A stretch of DNA of 64,000 nt from Atherinomorus stipes (GCA_023101725.1 JALJCO010008639.1:62001-126000); one strand, 5' to 3'; shown: positions 10,813 to 21,815, counted from the first letter of the stretch. Numbers and translations: made by a program. Notes: generated from the letters alone by a model not told the origin.

Positions 10813-11442
10813 TGTTTAGCTTTAGGGCCAAACTTAGCATGGTAGTAACACCAGCCAGGTGGTTGCTGCCGACGAGGAGCTGCTGCTGCGACCAGCGAGG
10901 GTTCATCCACCAATTTTGTCGACTGGCTTGCAGGGAGGAGGGCAGCTGCGCAGTTCTGCTGGCTGGCCAAAAAAAACTTATCAGCCTCTGCAGCCAGCTC
11001 TCTACAGTCAGTGATGGCGGTGTTGGCCAACGCCGCTCTCACCTGGGAAGGCAGCTGACGTAGGAACAGGTGAAGGAAAAGAAAGTCCGGTGTATGCTCA
11101 CCCAGGAGATCAAGCATACGGTCCATCAACTCAGAGGGTTTGCTGTCACCCAGTCCATGTAGGAGAGAAAAGCCTGTTGGCCCGTTCAGCATCAGAAAGT
11201 CCAAAGGTTTTCAGCAAATGTGCTTTCAGAGCCGCATATTTTCCTTCTGCTGGAGGATGTGTAAGGAGACTCACAACTCTCGCCGCTGTGGAGCTTCCGA
11301 GGGCCGACACAACGTAATAGTATTTCGTTGTATCCGCAGTAATGTCCCGTAGCGCGAACTGTGCCTCGGCCTGCGCGAACCACGCAGAGGCTGACGTTTC
11401 CCAGAACTCGGGGAGTTTCAGCGTAACGGCATTCGCGGTCAT
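10755..11442 (-). pseudogene. gag: Ty3-type Gag, frameshifted
   Basis: The Gag structural protein frame begins at an ATG at 11442 (MTANAVTLKLPEF), 47 bases inside the 5' LTR, and is open to a stop at 11146. The homologous reading continues in another frame from about 11,170 down to 10,755. A single-base length change near 11,165-11,180 therefore breaks the gene; a sequencing error is possible. The second part has the Gag-typical helical region (FLFLHLFLRQLP) and a nucleocapsid knuckle spaced C-x2-H-x9-C-x3-C (CYYHAKFGPKAKQCRPPC), the unusual CHCC form I associate with CsRn1-clade elements rather than the common CCHC form. It overlaps pol at its 3' end. Confidence 0.85.
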
Positions 11443-11470
11443 TATGTCGCTCTGGATACGTCCAGCAAAC

Positions 11471-11487
11471 TAACGTCGGGGTCACCA
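11471..11487 (-). promoter_or_regulatory. Primer-binding site matching tRNA-Trp
   Basis: On the minus strand, one base after the 5' LTR, the sequence reads TGGTGACCCCGACG. This is complementary over 14 bases to the 3' end of vertebrate tRNA-Trp including its CCA tail. Minus-strand cDNA synthesis would start here. Use of tRNA-Trp is a hallmark I recall for CsRn1-type Ty3 elements. Confidence 0.8.
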
Positions 11488-11488
11488 G

Positions 11489-11817
11489 TGTAGGGATTGT
11501 ATAAGAACCGGAGAGGCGACAATTCCTAACTTTGATCACACAAGTGTGTGCATCGTTTATTTTTCGGTAAGGTAACGAACAACCGGCAGACTTAACATGG
11601 CGCCGTCTGCAAAAACAAAACCAGCCAGCCCTGCATCCTTAAAGGGACCGCAACAGAATGAAATACTTGCAACTACATCAAACTACTTTCAATGCCACGC
11701 TGACAGTCTAGCATTAAAGAATAACATTGCATGTAAATCACATGTTATAAACAAGGAAATCTCTGGAACAAGGTGAATTATGTAGCTTCTGTAATTGTGA
11801 TAACTGCAGTCACTACA
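11489..11817 (-). repeat. 5' LTR of the Ty3-type element
   Basis: A 329-bp repeat with TGTAG...CTACA ends, nearly identical to 7231-7559. On the element strand it should carry the promoter; GTTTATAACATG (complement of the bases near 11,747) is a possible TATA region, by inference. The duplication ATAT follows at 11818-11821. Confidence 0.95.
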
Positions 11818-11821
11818 ATAT

Positions 11822-12399
11822 TTTATTTACTTATATTTTGTTGAAATCCTTTTATGTTGTTTTTTCTCTTTTTCCGCCGCTTGGTGTGTTCGCCACCTCA
11901 CAACTCTCAGCGCTCCTGCCCGCAATGCATTGTGGGATATATTGACCCATCTAGGGACTATTTAAGTTCGCTAGTTTTCAAGATGCATTATGGGTAATTT
12001 TTAGTGGTCTACTTTCTTCTTCCTGGACACTTGGACACCACTACAAAATGGTGTGATCCTTATGTAGGGAATAGGGTGTACGTTCAGACTCAGCCTCAGT
12101 CTGGAGCAGAGTAGCAAAATGGTGGTTTTTCAGCAGCTAGCAGCAGGTCCACACATACCTTACCTTTAGCCCGCCGCTTAGGGGGCTAATCTTTGTTAGA
12201 TCCAGTTAGCTTGGTTAGCATTCAGCCCAGAGTACGTTGGCTGTCAATCATTTGCCCTGAGGCTCGGAGCAGCCCTGTCTTTGCCCACTTGAGTATTTTC
12301 CTGGAGTGACGACACACGTGACACAGCAAGATGGCGACGGTGGGACATCCCCAACTGGCTTCACTTTCAGCTCTTCAGAAACTAACGGGTGATGCAATG
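11822..12399. repeat. Gene-free interval with repeat R1, right part
   Basis: The part from about 12,180 (CCAGTTAGCTTGGTTAGCATT, then CAAGATGGCGACGGTGGGA near 12,330) is an inverted relative of 37,745-37,930. No gene is visible. Confidence 0.5.
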
Positions 12400-14133
12400 G
12401 CGTAATTTCCACGGGGATAGGGGGGTTTTGACCCCCCCAATAATCAGAGCCAGGTGATATAACCCCCCTAAAAAATAACACAACTCGGATTTAATAATAA
12501 CATTACTGATCTTTTATGAACATATTGTTAATTCTCTTTATTAGCTACAATATTTTCTAGCAAAACAACAGCACCTTTAATCATCTGGTATTGTAATGCA
12601 CCCCCCTCCCTCTTCCCCCGCCGTGTATTTGGTATCACCCATACCAGCCGCTTTCTATCTTATTGCTGTGTTTGATGGATGGAGGGAAACAGAAGACCAA
12701 CAGTAATGTAAAGAAGAAAAGGTGGAGAGACGACATGATAAAAGAACTGATTGGCCAAAGAGAGGTAAATACACGCACATGTGCGTCTTCATCTGTGCAC
12801 TCCATCAGGGCGCGGACAGAGCGCACGTCGGAAAACAAAGTAACCACTTAAAAGCAGACACACACAAGTGTTAGGCTACTCTCTACCAGAGACCAGGATG
12901 TGGTCAGGTGTATTTTAGAAGAACTGAAGCTCCCCAAAGTTTTTTTGGAATATTGATTTCATTATTGACTTTCTAACAAAGCCCACATGGTAGTTATTCC
13001 TGTTAGGCTGATGCTAAGACTGTTATTTCCCAGCTGTCTCCGAACGCAGCACAACTTCGAAGTTGCAAGTTTCACCGTTTTGATCGCCTTCCTCTCCTGG
13101 TCGCGTGCTCATGGATGTAAACTGGATCAGTACATGATCCATGCTGAAGTTTAGAAATGCAGAGCAAAAAGCTCCCAAAGTTGTTGCTTGCTTGTTTGTT
13201 TGTTTGTTTTTTTTAATGCTGTGACGTTTCGGGCGTTCTTCACTGTATTTCACTTTCATCCAGCACCAGTCCTCCTCGCTATCTGGGATGTGCGTGATTT
13301 ACTTCTGTATGAACTTTAGAAATGCGACGTGACTTCACAGCGTTCAGCTGTCACATGATTATTTAGTTTATTAATTATAATAATTAATTAGTTATTATAT
13401 CATGTGTCAGTAATGGGGAGGTTACCTGTTACAGGTGCATGAACACTCTGCACTTTAAGGTTGTTCATGCATTCTGAGCTTGTTTTGAAATTAAATGTAT
13501 TAATTAATATTAGATTATTGTAGCTACAGTGCATTTGATGCCACGTTACCATGTGTCTATTTCAGCACAAAGGGGGTCACTGGCCGTCAGTCTCACACCC
13601 CCAAAAGACATGGATTATTATCATTACTTTTTTTTATTATTTTGACTTCACAACATGAACATAATTTGGGTCTCAGTGAGAACTAATCATGGAACCTTGT
13701 ATCATATTTATATATTTAATAAATGTTAAAAGATTAGTAATGCAAAACTCAGTAACATATTTGTTCTAGAAGCTGTTTAATGCTCTTCTGCATGGATGTC
13801 TTTGATGTGTTTGACTTCATAGGAAAGTTTCACAGATTTTACAATTTAAGTTTTAATTGCATAAAAGTAAGAAACTACATAGGCCAGCAGTATGTATAAT
13901 ATATCTCTGTTCACTGTCCTGTAATGGGGCTGATTATAGCGGTGAAAAGTAAATAACTAAGTTTACTATTTATCCAAAAGGAAAAAGGAAAAGTATCACA
14001 ATATACTGTATCTCTTATACAGACACCAAATTACCCTGACTTGTTTTACGAATGCATACTGTATAATTAAATAACTAAATAAACAGGGAAAGAATCTGAC
14101 CCCCCCAATGGTGGACCCAAAGTTACGCCCTTG
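12400..14133. mobile_element. Probable non-autonomous DNA element, about 1.7 kb
   Basis: It starts GGCGTAATTTCCACGG followed by a run containing GACCCCCCCA, and ends GACCCCCCCA...CCCAAAGTTACGCCCTT, so the outer GGCGTAA(T/C)TT words are inverted and the inner GACCCCCCCA words are direct. The interior is AT-rich with no transposase visible. The superfamily is not assigned. Confidence 0.45.
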
Positions 14134-14555
14134 GGGTGATGAATTGGAAGGTTCGCCCCCCCCCTTTTTTTTTTTGACAGTATCTGGTGAAAACCTCTGG
14201 CCTCTGGATCTGAAGGTTACAGTTTTTATTGATTGCTTTGACCTGTTTGAAGAAACAGGCAACCTCTCAGTCTTCGTCATCACCATCTCAGCAGAGCAAA
14301 AGATGCCTCTTGCAAATGAGTTAACCCATTCTCATTGGTTTGACACATTTTCCCCACCCTTTGCAAAACAGTTAACGCAGAAGTCATTCAAGCGCTCCAA
14401 ACTCCATTGCTTTAGCTGTGGTAGCCAAACAGAAACCATATGTTCCCAGTTCTTAGAAACTTCTTTGATCGGTATGGAATCACTGAAGCGCCTGTTTAAC
14501 ACTTCTTCGTACAACTTTTCAATTTGCAATCAGTCTGCAGGCCTTAAAAGGTGCC

Positions 14556-14815
14556 ATGTTGTGTGTTGTTCTTTGCAAGCATGGATGTCTAAGGCAGATG
14601 AGAGTGAGAGTAAGAGGGAGAGAGCTCAGGGAAAGAGGAGTCCAAGGAAGAGGAGTCTGTGTGCGAGGTGGAAATTTAGCTAGAAGGGCTCAAGTTACAG
14701 ACGAAATTCAGGCAACTGTGATTGCTCATGTGGTAATGCAATGACCGCTGCTGCCCAAGAAATAGATGCAGAGGCATGTCAAGGATGGATCAGGCATGCT
14801 AGAAGATTTTTTCCC
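14556..14815 (+). pseudogene. Transposase N-terminal relic
   Basis: An arginine/glycine-rich stretch (RGRELRERGVQGRG) is followed by VTDEIQATVIAHV and, in another frame near 14,790, ARRFFPRC. A similar R/G-rich stretch occurs inside the related element at about 29,960-30,075. I recall this arrangement from fish IS630-type transposases. The frame is broken and only about 85 codons remain before the next insertion. Confidence 0.5.
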
Positions 14816-14830
14816 TAGGTGCATCGCAAG

Positions 14831-15404
14831 GTACACTGCCCGGCCAAAAAAAAAGTTGCCAACAAAAAAAAGGTCAAACATTTAACATATCGTTGGACGG
14901 CCTTTAGCTTTGATTGCGGCAGCATTCGCTGTGTTTCCAGAAGTATATTCAGGTATCAGCTGACCTCATTATCTGAGCACATACTGTTGCTGAACCTAGA
15001 CCTGAGCAACTGCAGCAACCCCAGATCATCACACTGCCCCCACAGGCTCATACAGTAGCACTAGGCATGATGCTGCATCACTTCATCTGCCTTTCCGGCC
15101 ACATTTCTTCCTGGAAGACGATGGTCCACTATCCTTCCAGTTTTTCAGAATGCGTTGGACTGTTCTGAACCCAGTTTTAGTAGTTTCTGCATCTCCTTAG
15201 ATGTTTTCACCTCTTGATGCCAATGATTTGACCCTTCTCAGACAGACTAACATCTTTTCCGAGACCACGGATGTGTCTTTCCACATGGTTGTTTAGGAAA
15301 TGAGAAGCAACTTATTGCACCAGTTGGGGTTAAATAACTTGTTGCCAGCTGAAAGATAATCGCCCATGCAGTAATTATCCAATAGGAGGCTCGTACCTAT
15401 TTGC
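14831..15404. mobile_element. Tc1/mariner-type fragment, nested
   Basis: It begins ACTGCCCGGCCAAAAAAAAA, a terminal motif common in fish Tc1/mariner-like elements, and its right part ends in the GTTGCCAGCTGAAAGATAATC...CCAATAGGAGG region I associate with the same family. The middle is deleted and mutated, and no transposase frame is readable. Confidence 0.6.
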
Positions 15405-16195
15405 TTAAAGGTGCCATGACATCAAATTTCACTTTTCTGGGGTTTTGGGTGTATAATATGATCTGTTGTGCACTGATGAGGCCATGTGAATGTCCAGAGT
15501 GAGAATCAAAGTTCCTGTTTATGGTCTGTCAGCTTTGTCTCTCTGCTCAGAAACAGTTGAATCAGACAGCAGGCTATCATTCTACGTAGTTCTACCATTC
15601 TATGTAATTTAATTGCTCCAATAAGAGCACACTATCAAGTAAACAGCGCCCCCCCCCTCTCTCTCTCCTAGCGGTTTATGCACCGTCCGCTCCCCCCCTC
15701 CCCTCCCTGTCTGATTCAGCTTCGTGTATGGAGCTAGTAGTAACTTCTGTGCAGTCAGGTCTGGGTTTTCAAACAAATGGATTTAAAAGCAAACTTCTGC
15801 AGTAACACTGAGGGAGGGGGCCACAACCTTGTCATTACCTGTAAGTTTATTTATTTTCTAAATGCTGTCTTGTCTGATAAACGTTGCTCACTATCTGAAC
15901 TGCCCATGTTGCTAGCAGTTAGCCTTTAGCAAACTCCGACCGCAGCTTGACCTAGATTCTCCAAATAAGGTCATAGCCAAATAAGGTGTAGCCAATCAAA
16001 ATGAAGTCAACGTGGTCTCCGGGTAAAGCTCCATATCATCACCGGACCCAACTGTATTACTGAGGAAGTGAGGTCTGGCGTTTCAAAACAATACTCCGCT
16101 GTAAAAAATGCCGTTTTTTTCTTTGGAGTATTTACATATGCAGTAATGCCAACAACATAAACTAGTTTTTAACTGTTATGTCATCACTCCTTTAA
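15405..16195 (+). mobile_element. TTAA-flanked MITE, family c, copy 1
   Basis: It is flanked by TTAA (15405-15408 and 16192-16195), with ends AGGTGCCATGACAT and ATGTCATCACTCCT as an imperfect inverted repeat. The 791-bp body is nearly identical to the inverse of 35460-36250. It contains a C-run at about 15,650. The TTAAAGG edge resembles T2/Kolobok-type MITEs. It has no coding capacity. Confidence 0.75.
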
Positions 16196-16953
16196 TTAAA
16201 TCCAGGCAGTGTAAAATATTGAGTGTGATGTAGATGAGGCCATGTGGCCTATTCGTCAAGAGAGAGAAGAGACTAGAAGAGTATCACTTATGGCTATCTC
16301 TTACAGTGTACTCTTGTATGCCTACTTCTATAGGCCTATCAATTTTTTTTCTTTATTGTACAACATTATTTTTATTTCCCTAATTTCTTACACAGTGATT
16401 GATTATTTTTATTTCATATTCTATATTTATTTTTTTTCTGCTGGAATATTTCATTTGTCAGCCACAATCTGAAAAAAAAGCATGAATAATAAAAAAAAAT
16501 TGCATCATAGCGTATCTGATTCTGGATCCATTTTTTGCAAGAAGGCAAATTTGATTTCAAGAAGTGACACTGACATGTAAGCTGTGTACAGTCATCGGCT
16601 ACACTGACCAGCAATGCTGCACTGATTCACATGGAGTGCGGGATTTTGTATTTTGTTGCCGCTTGTGTAATGAGTGAGTGGAAGTGCTCATACATTTGTG
16701 TGCAAGTTGTGTTGTTTGAAGGCAAAATGTGTTTTTGGCCCCTATTTTAAATGTTTTGGCAGAGTTAGAGTCCTTTGCAAACAAAATGTTTCATTTTGAC
16801 CATTGATGCCACTGTTTAGACTTCTGCGTTAACTGTTTTGAAAAATGTGGATTTTGAGTGGACTGCTGCGTCAAAGCAATCAATAAAAACTGTAAAGCCT
16901 CTGTAAAAAAAAAATCATAACAATGAGTTATATAACTTGGTGCATGAATGAAG

Positions 16954-18071
16954 AAGGTTGAATATGGAATACGGACAGAACAGCAACATCATGTGTGTCT
17001 AGGTTGTAGTAGCAACAGCAGAAAAACAACTCCAGCCACTGGGATGCCAGGCTTGCTGCTGATGCAGAAAGTGACCAACAGCCTGCAACATGTCCAACAA
17101 GTAACTCAGATGAGTTTATAACTGACAGCTAACGTTAGCCACGTTGGCAAACAAGTTAGCTTACCGATCCAGGAGGAATGTCGCCATTTACGTGTTTTGA
17201 TGCCATGGAAAATGCTTATGTGGGTCCATCTAGTGTAGTCTTCACCTAAATTACTCCAGTTTTTGCTCTCCTCATGTCACTCCTATTCAGAGACGGTTTT
17301 GGCCGTGTCTCAAACCGCACACTTGAACACTTCAAACACTATCTTTGAGTGAGTAGTGCGTTCATGCTGTCATTTAAGCGAATATTCAGTGCACTGAAAG
17401 TACCAGGATGCTGCCCTAATAACGGCCAAAAAAGAAGTGCAAAACGAAGCACACTGCTCGCATTAAATGGATGCTGACGTAGCAGAAGAGGCAGGACTTT
17501 CGAACTGCTTTCAGAGCTAAATAATGGCGGTGAACGAAGCAGTGGCGACACCTGCTGCATCGGAGGCGGTATTGTGCCGATTTAAGTAACGTTTATGAAA
17601 TTATTCAGACATATTTACTAACATATATTGTGGCATGCTACCAAGCTGTTCACTCCCTGATAACAGTTATATTCCGGTCATGTGTTTGAGGCTCTGTAAA
17701 GTTAGCACATGTTAGCAGGCAAAATAGTCCATCACTTCCTGTAAGTGCAGTGCTCTATTCGGGTCAGCATTTAGCGACAATAGTGTGCACTACAGACGAA
17801 GTACACAGTACACACTACGCACTGAGTTCCAGTGCACTCAGGCAAGTGTGAGGTTGAAGACGCAACTCTAATCTCCGGGGCTCTGAAGCAGCTGCTGGAG
17901 TTGCCAACTCCACTGTTTCCCCCTGTACCAGCCAAACTGTGCCAAACATACTCTCGCCACACAGAGATTTTTTTTTTTTGCTGTACTTTCATTCTGCAAC
18001 CATCCAACCTACCCGAAGTATTTTTTTTTTAATATAGCTTTTAATAAAAATGTTCCATATTTAACCTTTAA
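16954..18071 (+). mobile_element. MITE family b, copy 1 (interrupted)
   Basis: It starts AAGGTTGAATATGGAA and ends TTCCATATTTAACCTTTAA, the inverted ends of a family with three copies here. The body shares GGACAGAACAGC, CAACTCCAGCC and GATCCAGGAGGAA with copies at 18068 and 25633. Another element (about 17303-17862) is inserted in the middle. The right TTAA is shared with copy 2. Confidence 0.7.
17303..17862. mobile_element. GTGTCTCA-type element nested in MITE b
   Basis: The ends are CCGTGTCTCAAACCGCACAC and, as reverse complement of the right edge, GCGTCTTCAACCTCACACTT. Comparison with the uninterrupted family-b copy at 18,410 shows that this block is extra sequence. No coding region is visible. 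Confidence 0.55.
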
Positions 18072-18738
18072 AGGTTGAATATGGAACACGGACAGAACAG
18101 CGACATCATGTGTGTCTAGGTTGTAGTTGCAACGGCAGAAAAACAACTCCAGCCGCTGGGATGCCAGGCTCACTGCCGATATAAAAGTGACCAACAGTCT
18201 GCAGCATGTCCAACAAGTAACACAGAGGAGTTTATAACTGACAGCTAATGTTAGCCACGTTAGCGAACAAGTTAGCTTACCGATCCAGGAGGAAAGTCAC
18301 CATTTCCGTATTTTGATGCCGTGTAAAACGTTTATGTGGGTGCATTTAGTGAAGTCTTCACCTAAATTTACTCCAGGTTTTGCTCTTCTCAGGTCACTCC
18401 TCCTCAGAAACAGATAACAATATCTCCAGAGCTCTGAAGCAGCTGCTTCACTCGCCGTATCCACTGTTTCCCCCTGTACCAGCCTAACTGTGCGCCAAAC
18501 ATTGTTGCCACACAGAGATTGTATTTGGCAACCCGCAATGGTGGCGTGTATTGGCTTATAGACGTAAATATAATGCCATTATTGAACCTATTAAAATTTA
18601 TTTTATAATTACTTTTAGGCTAAATATAACTTTTCTAGGAAATGTTGTACTTTCATTCTGTACACCCCCCAAATGACCTGTGGAGGTTTTTTTTTTTTTT
18701 TTTTGAATATAGCTTTTAATAAAAATGTTCCATATAAT
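18068..18738 (+). mobile_element. MITE family b, copy 2
   Basis: It starts at the shared TTAA (18068-18071) with AGGTTGAATATGGAACACGG and runs through the family body to AAAATGTTCCATAT near 18,737. The final CAACCTTTAA edge is lost. It is arranged head to tail with copy 1 across one TTAA. Confidence 0.7.
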
Positions 18739-19573
18739 TCTGTCACTGTTCTTTTCATTTTTTCCCATTTAGGTAAATAATAAGATAAGCGACTGAATTT
18801 AATTTATGTCTGGCTGTAGATGAGTGACACCATGGCAGTGGCAAAAAGAAAGGAGAAGGTTAACTCTGCATATTTGGAGTTTCCCCTCATAGACAGGCAT
18901 AAGCACTTAGTTTCATATCAACTATTTGCAACAGAAACTTGAAAAGCTGAATAACTGTACAAATACTCAGAGCTTTACATGCATTTCGGCCCAGTGAGGT
19001 TTATGCAAGCAGATACAGTCAGAATGGTGTTGCTTCCATAATGACTGGTTGTAACTGCGTCCTGTTTCAGCTCTGGTTTAGCCGAGCAGCTGTTTTGGAA
19101 ATATAGAGGCTAAATTTAAGCAGGCCTGAAACCACAACATTCTCCAGAAACCGATAGTTAATCTGAACGGTAATAATCAGAGAGCAGGAGGAAAGCCCCA
19201 ACACAGCAAGTTTGTGATCTGAAGATTACAACAAAGTCATGAACTGTTGAGAATTCAAGGAGCACTTTTCCCTGAAACTGGCTCTCTTTTTTTTTTATCA
19301 TCAATTTAATATTTCTGAAACAGCTGTGGTCATCATGTTGTCTGGGTGTGGGTACAGCATGACTCTCACTCTCTGGCTTTTAATTAACCAAGTAACAACA
19401 GCAGGTCCAGTTGACTCAAGTCTTATTGGAGAGTCAGTCACATAACTGCACATTTAAGTTTCAACGAAATCATCTATTTATACATGAATCCTTACCTAAA
19501 AATCCCCTGAAAATGAATAAATATAGCTATAAAACAGATAAGTGCTGCAAATATGTAGTAGTCTGTCTGCACC
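18739..19573. other. Gene-free interval
   Basis: No exon, clear repeat or RNA gene was identified here. Confidence 0.4.
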
Positions 19574-19804
19574 ATGGCAGATGCGATAGAGAAAGCGGCT
19601 CGGCTTTATGTGATAAATAAAGCAGGGAATGTCGTCATCGGGCATCTCTGCTCCGTGTCTGGTTCACCAGATGACTCCAGGTGTTCTGAGTGTGATGAGT
19701 TTCAGCATTTTCTCCAGGACCTGCGCGCTGGTGAGGGGCGCTTTCAGCCGTCTGATCCGGTCCAGTTTAACATCCTGCTGTCCCGATGCGGGGCAGCATT
19801 ATAA
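19574..19804 (+). CDS. Unidentified 76-codon open frame
   Basis: A single-exon frame starting at an ATG in very good context (GCACCATGG) and ending in TAA at 19802. The product starts MADAIEKAARLYVINKAGN and has a CxxC pair (RCSECDEFQHFLQDLRAG) in its second half, which could bind metal. There is no signal peptide or membrane segment. Codon use looks protein-like, unlike the surrounding repeats, and GC content is locally raised. GCGCTG followed by GTGAGG near 19,730 could also be a splice donor, so this may be a first coding exon of a longer gene. I do not recognise the family. It may equally be chance or a gene relic. Confidence 0.35.
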   Translation: MADAIEKAARLYVINKAGNVVIGHLCSVSGSPDDSRCSECDEFQHFLQDLRAGEGRFQPSDPVQFNILLSRCGAAL

Positions 19805-19982
19805 GCCCAGTACATCCCATCGGCACAGCAGGTCATCAAACCGCCGTTCAGACAACGGGACCGGACACAGATCACAGTTCATCCTCCTCTGTCTTCAGAG
19901 AGAGAGAGGAGATTCCCCTGGTTCTTCTGGGTGTTTCCCGTCCTTTCATAAAAAGTGTGTGAGTTGAGTGTGTTGGGTGACA

Positions 19983-20459
19983 TTAAAGGGACTTGAGGCA
20001 GGAATTTTTTTAAAAATTCATACTATACATTCATACAATTTTTTTTCATACTAATGGGTGATGAAGCGCTAAATACCAAAAATAACGTCTCCACCCACGT
20101 TTCTCTCCATTGCCTTGAACAGGCTGTGTGCTACAAAATACACTGCAATTTGGTGTCCGAATTTCCCGCGCTGCCCTGCGGACGTGACGTCAAATGACGC
20201 TACATCCGCAGTTTTTATACAGGAAGAAGACGGTCGCGGTAAATTCAAACACTGTAAGTGGTAGTTATGGATTATTCTGCCGTCAGCAAACGATCCAGAT
20301 CAACTGAAAGACACTAAAAAGTGGAACTACGGAGAAAAAGGTTAGTAAACAACATTATAGCTTCAGTTTGTGCTCCTGTGACGGCTTGGCTCGTGGCTGC
20401 AGTTACCTGAAGCGGCAGTCGCGAGTTTCGTTTCTTAATCTTGCCTCAAGTCCCTTTAA
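19983..20459 (+). mobile_element. TTAA-flanked MITE, family a, copy 1
   Basis: TTAA lies at both edges (19983-19986, 20456-20459). The ends AGGGACTTGAGGCAGGA and TCTTGCCTCAAGTCCCT are inverted over about 16 bases. A second copy in the same orientation is at 34841-35264. No coding region; the TTAAAGGGA edge fits the T2/Kolobok MITE consensus I recall (TTAAAGGRR). Confidence 0.8.
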
Positions 20460-21719
20460 GTCGCTCTGATTGGTTGACGCCCCGCGTCAAGACACCAAAG
20501 TTCAGATTTTCCAACTCCGGCGTCTGCCACCCACATAATGCGCGTCAAACACTCAAAATCTCAAAACTCCCAATCTCAAAGCTCCTAACGCGCCTAAACG
20601 CACGCAACGCGCCGCAGGGTTTTTGACGCCTCCTCGATGTGCGTTGGCCATTGACAAATAGAAAGTCCAATGTTCTACTCCTTATGCTATAAAAATATAC
20701 CAAATGATGTAGTTTCGAGTAAATTATGGACGCTTGGATTGGGGAAAATGAAAACCTGTCCGATCTCTGGCTGCAGTTGAGATATTAAAAAAGTGCCTCA
20801 GAGTCTTGCTCAGCATGAGGGTAAGTAGGAAATGAACACACACCATTCTGTGGGTGTACTATGCCTTTAATATTGCCCTTGCATTCGAGATGCAAGCTGT
20901 ACAATCGTGTGGTTTTCTTTAAAGGGACCAAAAGTATCAGTATCAATATTGGTATCAATGACACTCCACCATAAACTACTGGTATTGCATCAGTATCGAC
21001 AAGAATAATTTCAGTATTGCCTATTCATATGACACACCAAGGAAATCTAAACATCTACACTTAGCTCACCTTGCAGGACTCAACAAGGGGGGTCATGAAG
21101 CATGATGGGAAAAATTCAAGCTGAAGAGGGTGGAGCCTACCTGAGTAACTCTGATAGAGTCATTTCTCTTTGACACTGAAAAGAGAAAACTTGTTTTAAC
21201 TGAAATTTTTCACCAGAACTGATGATCATCAGGGGAATTTTACCCTCAATGATGTTGGAATTACTCTGAAAGAGTATGATTTAACAACTCAAACGCTGGA
21301 GATTTTACTGTATATATGTATATATAATTATAAATGTAAAAAAAAACAGCAGGCTTTAGGTTATACTGACATTTGCTGATCAAAAGAAGGAGTGGTCTGA
21401 TCATACATGAAGAGGAAGTTAAACATGAAGTTCTGGCTGCAGCCATGCAGCCATTTACACACGACACACATTACATGACCTCACAGTTTAAAATAATGAC
21501 TCAAACTATGGAAAAACACAGCTAGCAGCATGAAAGAGTTAACGCTGCAACAGATGTCAGTTTACAGGTTTCTGCTCATGCGTAGAGGCATGTTTGTTTC
21601 TTTAAACGCTGCCTCTGTCTGCCTGCCTTGTCTGTGTTTGAATGAGCGCTGCAGCCGGTTTCTCTTGTGGTGGAAGGGAGGGTGTTGTGACACTTTAAGC
21701 AGCAGCTCTGAATAGCCAG
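20460..21719. other. Gene-free interval
   Basis: It contains a GTATC/GATAC-rich repeat remnant at about 20,930-21,030 and a TATA-rich stretch near 21,310. No exon was recognised. Confidence 0.35.
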
Positions 21720-21815
21720 GTCAGGAAGTGAACTGGGCTGAAGTGGAGCTGTGCAGGGCTCAAACCACTGATGACACACACAGACCAGACGCACAGCTGA
21801 CGCAGCAATCCATGG
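21720..21815 (+). other. Possible first exon, owner unknown
   Basis: The stretch contains CAGGAAGTG, an ETS-like word, and ends CCATGG followed by GTAAGT, a strong donor at 21816. If the ATG at 21812 were used, the exon would end in phase 1, which does not join in frame to SH3BP2 at 55790. It may be a non-coding or unrelated first exon, or chance. Confidence 0.15.

Larger units (their letters stand above)
7231..11817 (-). mobile_element. Ty3-type LTR retrotransposon, CsRn1-like
   Basis: A complete 4,587-bp element on the minus strand: right LTR (its 5' LTR), primer site, gag, pol, purine-rich tract, left LTR (its 3' LTR). The two 329-bp LTRs differ at only two bases, so insertion was recent. 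The primer site and CHCC Gag knuckle match features I recall for the CsRn1 clade. Pol is open along its whole length; gag has one frameshift. The element lies inside older repeat R1. There is no env-like frame. Confidence 0.93.
14220..16892. mobile_element. TA-flanked DNA transposon with nested insertions
   Basis: The 23 bases at 14220-14242 (CAGTTTTTATTGATTGCTTT...) are the exact reverse complement of 16870-16892, with TA on both outer sides. Both arms repeat CAGTTAACGCAGAAGTC further in (near 14,370 and 16,822). A transposase relic follows the left arm. Two younger elements (about 14,831-15,404 and 15405-16195) are embedded. The layout suggests the IS630/Tc1/mariner group. A related element is at 29620-30686. 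Confidence 0.7.

Noticed and set aside
7617..10819. Several plus- and minus-strand frames of 60-170 codons
   Set aside because: They are shadows of the GC-rich pol frame on the opposite strand or in other frames.
11471..11487. Partial tRNA-Trp gene
   Set aside because: Only 14 bases match the tRNA 3' end, in the exact place of a retrotransposon primer-binding site.
14108..14683. 191-codon open frame as a gene
   Set aside because: It begins in C/T-rich low complexity and runs through the end and subterminal repeats of a DNA transposon; no domain is visible.
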